Assembly: GCA_964428325.1 (NCBI GenBank)
Contig: CAYRXU010000006.1
Location: 1 to 37,307 of the forward strand
Reading direction: 5' to 3'
From: JBBSZK01 sp964428325
Lineage (GTDB): Archaea; Nanobdellota; Nanobdellia; Pacearchaeales; GW2011-AR1
DNA length: 37,307 bases
The notes below the pieces were generated by a model. That model was not told where the DNA came from. It searched no databases and saw nothing but the letters and a program-made list of their open reading frames with translations. The stretch's first letter is position 1; the number at the start of each line of letters is the position of its first letter. A program made the translations under genes and the position numbers. Positions 32,045 through 37,307 of the stretch are shown in pieces.

Positions 32045-32479
32045 TTAAGCCGCTCTTCGCTCTGACTCTCTTGCCAGGAAAATCGCTTTATTTTGCAATG
32101 CATCACGACTTTCTTGTTTGAAATCATTGGCAATCTTTCGACTCTGAAGAACTTTCGCCATAATTGCTACCCCAGAAAGCGCAGCAATGGTAAGCAAACC
32201 AGGCACCACTAGATTTTCTACATTTCTTGGAATGTAATTTCGAACTAGTTCTGAGGTATAAGGGGCAATTCCTGCTGCAACTGTCGCAAGACTTCCAATG
32301 GATGCAAGCCCCATATAGGCCGCTTCTCGCATATAACCTACACGAGAGTTTTCTTCATGTAAATAAATACGTAACTGATCGCCCTCTAATGCAGAACTAT
32401 GTCTTCGAAGATCAAGCATCTTTTTCAACTTAGTTCTATCTAAGTGTCTAAGGATGCGAGCATCTTTATTGAATTTCAT
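32045..32479 (-). CDS. Hypothetical two-TM protein, 144 aa
   Basis: A basic N-terminal cytosolic helix-rich region (1-48; D-R-T-K-L-K-K-M-L-D-L-R-R-H), two TM helices (about 50-70 and 88-108) and a basic C-terminal helix (S-R-K-I-A-N-D-F-K-Q-E-S-R-D-A-L-Q-N-K). Both ends should be cytoplasmic. CTTAAATAG about 25-30 bp upstream is the TATA box. No family recognised. Confidence 0.65.
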   Translation of the reverse strand: MKFNKDARILRHLDRTKLKKMLDLRRHSSALEGDQLRIYLHEENSRVGYMREAAYMGLASIGSLATVAAGIAPYTSELVRNYIPRNVENLVVPGLLTIAALSGVAIMAKVLQSRKIANDFKQESRDALQNKAIFLARESERRAA

Positions 32480-32541
32480 ACAAATTCACAAAAATAACAC
32501 TATTTAAGCCTTACTATTTGTTGTACCTTATCAGTAGTTAA

Positions 32542-32865
32542 TTATCCCTTAAATCCGTAGGTCTTTGAGAACTTCAAAAGAAGAATGGACGCATATATCC
32601 CGAACGCGGCGGCAAGTACTCCCGAAATAGTCCAAATGATATTATACCATAAATACTCTGTAAAACCAAACCTTATTCTTGCTAAGCTGCCGCCAACCCA
32701 CCTCATTGCAGAAAAAGTAAATGCCATAACATAAAAGAACAGAACTCGTTTAAGCTCCCCAAAACTAAATTTTAAGTACGAAATAAAGATCAAAATAACA
32801 GTCAGAATCGAACAAAAGAAAAGGACGCCGTGTAAAAACAACTCTGTCGAGGTCAGCTCTATCAT
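32542..32865 (-). CDS. Hypothetical three-TM protein, 107 aa
   Basis: TM helices at about 10-30 (H-G-V-L-F-F-C-S-I-L-T-V-I-L-I-F-I), 38-55 and 73-98 (N-I-I-W-T-I-S-G-V-L-A-A-A-F-G-I-Y). Aromatic and basic loops between them. TTTTTAAACATG-type TATA on the minus strand lies about 25 bp upstream. No family recognised. Confidence 0.65.
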   Translation of the reverse strand: MIELTSTELFLHGVLFFCSILTVILIFISYLKFSFGELKRVLFFYVMAFTFSAMRWVGGSLARIRFGFTEYLWYNIIWTISGVLAAAFGIYASILLLKFSKTYGFKG

Positions 32866-32987
32866 AGCTTAAATAATCCCATCTTATTTTTAAACATGTC
32901 TATCGCTGCCGAATAATCATATTTGCCTCGAGAGAAACGTATAAAAAGATCATTAGCCTTCCATATTGATAAAAAGGAGGGTTCTAC

Positions 32988-33161
32988 ATGGCAAAAACAA
33001 CAGCGTGGGCGTTTACCATTCTAGGCGTATTATCTATACCGCCAATTATGGAATGGATAAACACCATGACTTCTGGAGGCAATCTCTGGTGGTGGCTGTT
33101 TGCTCTTATTTTCTTGGTAGTTGGAGTTACTAAGTTAATGAGAAATTACAGTAAGCGATAA
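32988..33161 (+). CDS. Small two-helix membrane protein, 57 aa
   Basis: M-A-K-T-T-A-W-A-F-T-I-L-G-V-L-S-I-P-P-I-M-E-W then N-L-W-W-W-L-F-A-L-I-F-L-V-V-G-V-T-K-L, ending in basic residues. A TATA box (CGTATAAAAAG, 32938-32948) is 40 bp upstream and a strong Shine-Dalgarno (AAAAGGAGGG, 32972-32981) lies 7 bp before the ATG, so this gene has a real leader, as does the small gene at 29937. Confidence 0.72.
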   Translation: MAKTTAWAFTILGVLSIPPIMEWINTMTSGGNLWWWLFALIFLVVGVTKLMRNYSKR

Positions 33162-33201
33162 GCTCGCTCAATTTATTTCATTTTTATTTACTATTCAACC
33201 C

Positions 33202-33678
33202 TCAATGATGGTGTTCTGATTCTTTGACTGTATCATTAATCCCTACGATCTTAACCTTGAAGATAAGTGTCTTTCCAGCTAGAGGATGATTGAAGTCAAG
33301 TGTAACACTCTCTTTTCCAACAGCATCAACACGCGCAGGTATGCGTTGTCCATCAGGGGAGCTCATCATAAGCTGCATGCCGACTTGTGGCTGTTGATTA
33401 CGCGGCAAATTAAATATGTCCTTAGGGACCTCTTGCTTCAGACGAGCATCAAATTCTCCATAAGCGTCTACAGGAGGAATTGTAATTGTCTTCTCTTCTC
33501 CCTGTTTCAAGCCAATGACTCCATTGTCAAATCCAGCGATAACTTCTTTGTCGCCAACAACGAAGATCAGCGGATGCGAATGGTCTCCATGATTAGAACT
33601 ATCGAATACTTCTCCATCTTCAAAACTACCAGTGTATTCAACAGCAACTCGGTCGCCTTTCTTAACAATGTCGCTCAT
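33202..33678 (-). CDS. FKBP-type peptidyl-prolyl isomerase (SlyD-like)
   Basis: A 158-residue prolyl isomerase/chaperone. FKBP half: V-K-K-G-D-R-V-A-V-E-Y-T-G-S-F-E-D-G-E-V-F-D-S-S and P-L-I-F-V-V-G-D-K-E-V-I-A-G-F-D-N-G-V-I-G-L-K-Q-G-E-E-K. Then the insert-in-flap chaperone domain (P-P-V-D-A-Y-G-E... V-D-F/L-D-F-N-H-P-L-A-G-K-T-L-I-F-K-V-K-I) and a His-ended tail S-E-H-H-H that may bind metal. GCATTAAATACC is the TATA box about 30 bp upstream. No signal peptide, so cytosolic. Confidence 0.95.
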   Translation of the reverse strand: MSDIVKKGDRVAVEYTGSFEDGEVFDSSNHGDHSHPLIFVVGDKEVIAGFDNGVIGLKQGEEKTITIPPVDAYGEFDARLKQEVPKDIFNLPRNQQPQVGMQLMMSSPDGQRIPARVDAVGKESVTLDFNHPLAGKTLIFKVKIVGINDTVKESEHHH

Positions 33679-33720
33679 AGAAACTTCTTCAAAACAGGGT
33701 ATTTAATGCTTTCTAACTAC

Positions 33721-34446
33721 TCACTGATCCCCGCCAGAACAAGGGTCGCAAACATAATAAAGCGCCGCACGAGTCTTAGAATTTACTGCTACGTCATGTC
33801 CAAGATAACACTGATACTCACACTGGCCGTCTCCAATATCTCTGTAATTTAGGAACAGCCCAGTCTCAATATTATCTGTGTAAACAGTTCCACATCCAAT
33901 CTCGTGCAATGGCAAGTCTAATAACTCATCTGCAGTTGGTCTGCGAGGTGCCTTCGTATTGTCACACATTTTATTGCCAGTTTTTCTAGATTGTTTTGGC
34001 GCACACCATTGCTTGGTCTCTTGAGGCTCTGCACCGCAATAAACTGGCCCAGAGATTCCTTCAGGGTTAGCATAGTCAGCAGGAGCGACTTTATTATCGC
34101 AGGATCTCAGTGCACGCCCGCGAGCTTCTTGCACCATTCTCTGTACTTCACTATCTCGTAAAATTGCAGACTCGCAGTTTACATAAATTTGACTTTCTTT
34201 ATCGCGCAAGTCTGTTCCACATTTTGCCACTTCTGTAGCGATAAGTCTCTCCGTGATTCTAACTGGTCTAGATGAGCCCACGGCCAGAAACTCGTAAAGT
34301 CCTTGTGGTTCTCCAGTACAAGCAACTTCATTAGAAGGGGAAAATCCTATCCCTTGACTTTGCGCCTCCATGCTACCATAAACGGCCAATGAAGCAGTAA
34401 CTGCAATAATAGCAATCCACACAAACATCCAAGTGCTCTTTTTCAT
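33721..34446 (-). CDS. Cys-rich secreted or surface protein, 241 aa
   Basis: N-terminal Lys plus hydrophobic helix (residues 5-25; W-M-F-V-W-I-A-I-I-A-V-T-A-S-L-A-V-Y-G) acting as signal peptide or anchor, then about 215 extracellular residues with about a dozen cysteines spread through, including C-E-Y-Q-C and C-D-P-C at the end. Such spacing points to disulfides. There are no TM helices afterwards and I recognise no domain. ATTTTTAAAG lies about 25 bp before the start, with GAGAGGTT directly before the ATG. Confidence 0.72.
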   Translation of the reverse strand: MKKSTWMFVWIAIIAVTASLAVYGSMEAQSQGIGFSPSNEVACTGEPQGLYEFLAVGSSRPVRITERLIATEVAKCGTDLRDKESQIYVNCESAILRDSEVQRMVQEARGRALRSCDNKVAPADYANPEGISGPVYCGAEPQETKQWCAPKQSRKTGNKMCDNTKAPRRPTADELLDLPLHEIGCGTVYTDNIETGLFLNYRDIGDGQCEYQCYLGHDVAVNSKTRAALYYVCDPCSGGDQ

Positions 34447-34480
34447 AACCTCTCAGAGCCGCCTTTCTTTAAAAATATTC

Positions 34481-34594
34481 TTACTCTTCGTCAGCAGGAG
34501 CGTCCAGGATATCCTCTACATCAGAGAGCCCTTCCTCATGCTCAATATGTTCATGCTCTTCTTTCGGCGTATAGGTAATGATTTTCTTTGGCAT
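34481..34594 (-). CDS. Tiny acidic, His-containing protein, 37 aa
   Basis: M-P-K-K-I-I-T-Y-T-P-K-E-E-H-E-H-I-E-H-E-E-G-L, then a very acidic end. The alternating His and Glu (E-H-E-H-I-E-H-E-E) look like a metal-binding patch. ATG at 34594 with a weak TTAATTTTA upstream. Shortness makes the call uncertain. Confidence 0.45.
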   Translation of the reverse strand: MPKKIITYTPKEEHEHIEHEEGLSDVEDILDAPADEE

Positions 34595-34679
34595 GGTGCT
34601 GTCTAAAATTAAGGGTTTAAGAAGGTTGTGGTGCTCACTTTTTATCTCCTAGTGAGGAATAACGACGATATAAACTTGT

Positions 34680-34895
34680 TCAATGGCTCAAATGCGCTAC
34701 AAGCCACACGACCCAGAGAATAACATAAACGCACACTACAAACGCGCCAACCCATACAAGAATACGTAAAAATGGAATGCCTAGTCCAATCCATATTAGC
34801 AAAAGCGCGATAAGAAAGAGAGAAACTGTTGGAGGGATGCGAGAAGGATAATGTCTTAGCTTATACTTAAGATGTTTTGATGTGCTAGCTTTCAT
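34680..34895 (-). CDS. Small two-TM protein, 71 aa
   Basis: Basic N-terminus (K-A-S-T-S-K-H-L-K-Y-K-L-R-H-Y-P-S-R), then two hydrophobic helices (V-S-L-F-L-I-A-L-L-L-I-W-I-G-L-G-I and I-L-V-W-V-G-A-F-V-V-C-V-Y-V-I-L-W). It shares the palindromic promoter at 34911-34926 with the divergent metallopeptidase. No family recognised. Confidence 0.65.
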   Translation of the reverse strand: MKASTSKHLKYKLRHYPSRIPPTVSLFLIALLLIWIGLGIPFLRILVWVGAFVVCVYVILWVVWLVAHLSH

Positions 34896-34910
34896 TCTAA
34901 CTTTATGACG

Positions 34911-34926
34911 ATAATCTATTTAAGGA
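34911..34926. promoter_or_regulatory. Divergent TATA promoter
   Basis: AATCTATTTAAGGATA gives TATA-like CTTAAATAGATT on the minus strand and TATTTAAGG on the plus strand, about 20-30 bp from the starts at 34895 and 34946. Both genes would be leaderless. Confidence 0.55.
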
Positions 34927-34945
34927 TAGTGCCCTCCTTGGACGT

Positions 34946-36049
34946 ATGCCACGTTCTTTCGTGTTAGTCGTCATAGGAATCGCAGTCTTTTTCGTGACTG
35001 CCGCACTATTTCTCTTAATAAAGAGCGGCCTTGCAGCTACACCTGCGCAATCTCCACTAGCATGTAATGAGATGCTCATCCAAGGAGACTACTCTAGACA
35101 GACCAATCTGCTTTTCGTAGGCGGTACGCAAGAATCGCAAGAATATTCAGACTATCTTTTCGCACATGAACCCTTTGCATCTCACAAAGAATCCTTCAAC
35201 ATTTATCGAATAGACAAGGTCTCAACATGTGAACGTTACAAAGGTATTGCTCTTTTCTGTTATTCGCGTGAACTTCTAGCACAAGCGGCTGTCTGCCCAC
35301 ATGATTATATTATTGCACTGGAAGACGCTTCAACAACTCTTCGGTCTTCTGCATATATGGGTGTAGCTTCCATAAACACGCGTTTGCCGAAAACAGTTCT
35401 TCTTCATGAAGTGGGTCATCTCTTTAACCTAGATGAAGAATATAAGGCAGGATACAATCCCGGATCCGACTCTCCAAACTGCAAATCTACTTGCGCTCAA
35501 TTCGGACAAGAGTCGTGTTATCAAGAGTGCTCAGATAGCTCACATTCACGTTCAGTCGATGAAGGAGTCATGCGTACGCTCTCTCCTCAAGATGTTTCTA
35601 ACCCTTACGGAACATACAACCGAAACTATCTTGCACAAAAAATTACACGGCCTAAAACAAGCACGACTGGTTTTGCGGTGCAACCAGTCGAAGATTGTGC
35701 AGATCAATCCAATCTCATAATAGAAGTAACGCCCGGCAACACCTGGCAAGCTCACGTAGTCGATATTGAATCTGGTTGTGCTTTCACGACAGAAGGTTCT
35801 TACGCCTACGTTCTTGAAGAAGAATCGGGCACGATTGTAAAAACAGGCAGTTTTGATGAGCCACGACTATTTACAGATGGCAATGAGGATGCAGATGATG
35901 AATTTGAAGGCGAGACCTTCGAAGGAGAACCTTTCTTCATAACAGTTCCTGCAGACACGGGCGCAACGACCTTCTCGATATCCAACAATGAAGGTAACGA
36001 ACTTGCATCAGGCTCGACACAACTAAACGATCTACTCTGCCGCATATGA
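34946..36049 (+). CDS. Secreted or membrane-anchored zinc metallopeptidase (HExGH, M64-like)
   Basis: A 367-residue protein with an N-terminal signal/anchor helix (5-27). The catalytic motif H-E-V-G-H-L-F-N-L-D-E-E-Y starts at His154; H-E-x-G-H-x-F-x-L-x-x-E-Y is close to the M64 (IgA peptidase) zinc motif. A V-D-E-G-V-M-R stretch after the Cys-rich insert (C-x3-C-x6-C...) resembles the metzincin Met-turn. A C-terminal domain (about 250-367) is beta-rich and acidic (D-E-D-A-D-D-E-F-E-G-E) and may bind Ca2+ or surface layers. The last codon overlaps the pilin-like gene (ATGA), so the two are coexpressed. Confidence 0.85.
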   Translation: MPRSFVLVVIGIAVFFVTAALFLLIKSGLAATPAQSPLACNEMLIQGDYSRQTNLLFVGGTQESQEYSDYLFAHEPFASHKESFNIYRIDKVSTCERYKGIALFCYSRELLAQAAVCPHDYIIALEDASTTLRSSAYMGVASINTRLPKTVLLHEVGHLFNLDEEYKAGYNPGSDSPNCKSTCAQFGQESCYQECSDSSHSRSVDEGVMRTLSPQDVSNPYGTYNRNYLAQKITRPKTSTTGFAVQPVEDCADQSNLIIEVTPGNTWQAHVVDIESGCAFTTEGSYAYVLEEESGTIVKTGSFDEPRLFTDGNEDADDEFEGETFEGEPFFITVPADTGATTFSISNNEGNELASGSTQLNDLLCRI

Positions 36050-36492
36050 TGAACAAGAAAGCGATCTCTGGAATGGTTGCCACTGTTTCAGTCATAGCCA
36101 TTGCAATTGCTCTTGGGGTGCTAGCAGGCTCGCTCATCATCTCTCCTATCAAACTGAATCTAGGGCCTGAGATTAGTTGCACACAACTGGAGCTCCAATC
36201 TCCGCTAACCATTAACTCGGCTTGTTATGATGGCCGAACTGACGAAGTACGCGTTTCCATCTCGCGCCCTCTTGACGGAGCAGAGATAAATGAGTTTAGC
36301 TTTACCCTTTCATCAACCGCGGTAGCGCAATATAACGTTCAATGTGGAGATCTATGCGGCACATGTACGCTCCTCCATAAAGGCGAAACACGTTTCTATC
36401 GCTTGCCAGGAACTGCAGACACAACTCAAGTAGCTCTTTCTACCTTGGGATGTACGCTAGCGTCACACACCGTCGTACCTTGCGCGGCATAA
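36046..36492 (+). CDS. Pilin-like protein with class III signal
   Basis: A 148-residue protein starting M-M-N-K-K-A-I-S-G, then a hydrophobic helix (M-V-A-T-V-S-V-I-A-I-A-I-A-L-G-V-L-A-G). K-K-A-I-S-G followed by this helix is the typical archaeal type IV prepilin start (cut after Gly). The remaining approximately 110 residues form a beta-rich head with several Cys (C-G-D-L-C-G-T-C). It overlaps the metallopeptidase stop by ATGA. This locus is separated from the TadA/TadC genes by about 30 kb, but that apparatus could assemble it. Confidence 0.75.
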   Translation: MMNKKAISGMVATVSVIAIAIALGVLAGSLIISPIKLNLGPEISCTQLELQSPLTINSACYDGRTDEVRVSISRPLDGAEINEFSFTLSSTAVAQYNVQCGDLCGTCTLLHKGETRFYRLPGTADTTQVALSTLGCTLASHTVVPCAA

Positions 36493-36540
36493 AATCACTG
36501 GCTAAAACCTTAAATAAACACTCCAATTCACATTCATATC

Positions 36541-37307
36541 ATGTCAGAACTTGAGCGCCTTAAAACAGAGTTGAGATTACGTGGTTTCTCCCAAATGACT
36601 GTGAGAAACTATTCGTTTTTCGTACAGAAATTTATCGCACATGCAAATAAGCCTATTGTGGATCTCACCGATGAAGACGCGCGCACCTATCTAGCATCAC
36701 TCATCGAAGCTAAATCCAAGAGCACAACTATGCTTGCAGCAGCATCAATCAAATTCTTTTTCACTGAAATCTTGAAAAAGAAAATCGACGCTATCAAGGT
36801 CCCTAAGAAAGACAAGAAGCTCCCAGAAGTTCTGACCAAGGAAGAGGTCAAGCGTCTCATTGACAGCGCAGAGACAACAAAGTCTCGCCTTATGATTTCC
36901 CTACTATACTCCTCGGGCCTTCGCGTGTCCGAGCTTGTCAAACTCAAACCACAAGACGTACGATTTGAGGAAAGCATCGGCTGGGTAAGACAAGGTAAAG
37001 GGGGCAAAGACAGAATGTTCCTTCTGTCTCAACAAATCGGAAAAGAACTTCAAGATTATATTCAAAAGCGTGAGAACAACTTCCTCTTCTCAAAAGAAAA
37101 ACCTCTTACCACAAGAAACATCCAAAAGATAGTTAAGAAAGTTCGTGAGAAAGCAGGTATCCAAAAGAGAGTCACTCCCCACACCATGCGCCATTCATTC
37201 GCCACTCATCTTCTCGAAGCAGGCACAGATATTCGTTACATCCAATCATTGTTGGGCCACGCATCACTCAACACAACCCAAATGTATGCTCACGTTTCAA
37301 CAGAACA
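36541..37307 (+). CDS. xerA: XerA-type tyrosine recombinase (C-terminus off window)
   Basis: The first 255 residues are present, covering all catalytic residues. N-terminal SAM-like core-binding domain (1-88; L-R-G-F-S-Q-M-T-V-R-N-Y), catalytic domain from about 95. Arg128 in S-G-L-R-V-S-E-L, Lys153/156 in G-K-G-G-K-D-R, H-T-M-R-H (His214, Arg217), His240 in L-L-G-H-A-S and Tyr249 in T-Q-M-Y-A-H. It probably resolves chromosome dimers at a dif site, as for archaeal XerA; no dif is visible here. CCTTAAATAA about 25 bp upstream is the TATA box (leaderless). Confidence 0.92.
   Translation, partial: MSELERLKTELRLRGFSQMTVRNYSFFVQKFIAHANKPIVDLTDEDARTYLASLIEAKSKSTTMLAAASIKFFFTEILKKKIDAIKVPKKDKKLPEVLTKEEVKRLIDSAETTKSRLMISLLYSSGLRVSELVKLKPQDVRFEESIGWVRQGKGGKDRMFLLSQQIGKELQDYIQKRENNFLFSKEKPLTTRNIQKIVKKVREKAGIQKRVTPHTMRHSFATHLLEAGTDIRYIQSLLGHASLNTTQMYAHVSTE

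Noticed and set aside
33286..33852. Plus-strand open frame of 188 codons
   Set aside because: Antisense to the FKBP isomerase and to the Cys-rich protein; no family resemblance.
26897..37307. Integrated mobile element bounded by the XerA-type recombinase
   Set aside because: The region has many small unknown genes and a tyrosine recombinase at its edge, but no phage structural gene, replicase, tRNA target or att-like duplication is visible, and the recombinase looks like chromosomal XerA.
1..37307. tRNA or rRNA genes
   Set aside because: I looked for cloverleaf-like GC-rich segments with TTCGA-type loops in the intergenic regions and saw none; the longest gene-free stretches are the AT-rich origin, the convergent spacer at 28034-28284 and the repeat-filled 28984-29377 region.

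Overview
The window is chromosomal DNA from an archaeon. It carries a complete Orc1/Cdc6 - PolD small subunit - PolD large subunit operon, archaeal/eukaryotic-type tyrosyl-tRNA synthetase, Hef/XPF, Lhr-type helicase, TadA/TadC (FlaI/FlaJ-like) pilus genes and XerA-type recombinase. Most genes have an archaeal TATA box about 25 bp before the start codon and no Shine-Dalgarno site (leaderless transcripts). Very short intergenic gaps, overlapping stops, many tiny membrane proteins and DUF5654/DUF3096 families suggest a DPANN-type archaeon (Woesearchaeota/Pacearchaeota-like); this placement is inference. There are three 100-N gaps. Two of them (9450-9549, 31181-31280) are flanked by an identical 55-bp sequence on both sides, so they are assembly joins without missing sequence. 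The first (2564-2663) is a genuine gap.

Layout. 1-7595: a type IV pilus/secretion-like locus with two short pilin-like proteins, the TadC/FlaJ-like membrane platform, the TadA/FlaI-like ATPase, two coiled-coil proteins and three mutually related multi-TM proteins. 7646-15919: PRC-barrel protein, a site-2-protease-like protein lacking HExxH, Hef as separate helicase and nuclease genes, an OB-fold membrane protein, TyrRS, a DRG-like GTPase, M16 peptidase and a TctA/DUF112 permease. 15916-22107: cdc6-DP1-DP2 operon reading leftward. 22108-22504: the chromosomal replication origin, with inverted ORB-like elements around a highly AT-rich core. 22505-26893: PRC-barrel protein, an unknown protein, a metallophosphoesterase overlapping an Lhr-type helicase, and a small winged-helix protein.

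26897-31335 is the most unusual part. Two homologous proteins (coiled coil, repetitive linker, winged helix) are encoded convergently, and in both genes the linker-coding DNA is an array of protein-binding-like sites. In the first (27377-28033) the linker DNA holds two close matches to the archaeal Orc1/Cdc6 origin-recognition box, translated as S-S-G-N-R-G-V-P-T and T-G-N-E-G-V-S. In the second (28285-28983) it holds CAAACA/TGTTTG iterons which recur in its promoter region and before downstream small membrane-protein genes. This resembles the arrangement in lambdoid phage O genes, where origin iterons lie inside the initiator gene. I regard it as the best candidate for an undescribed system: Orc1-site-carrying genes that may link replication, regulation or segregation.

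31351-37307: small hypothetical and membrane proteins, an AbrB/SpoVT-like protein, an FKBP/SlyD-type prolyl isomerase, a Cys-rich surface protein, a secreted HExGH metallopeptidase overlapping a pilin-like gene, and a XerA-type recombinase cut by the window end. No tRNA, rRNA, insertion sequence or CRISPR array was recognised.
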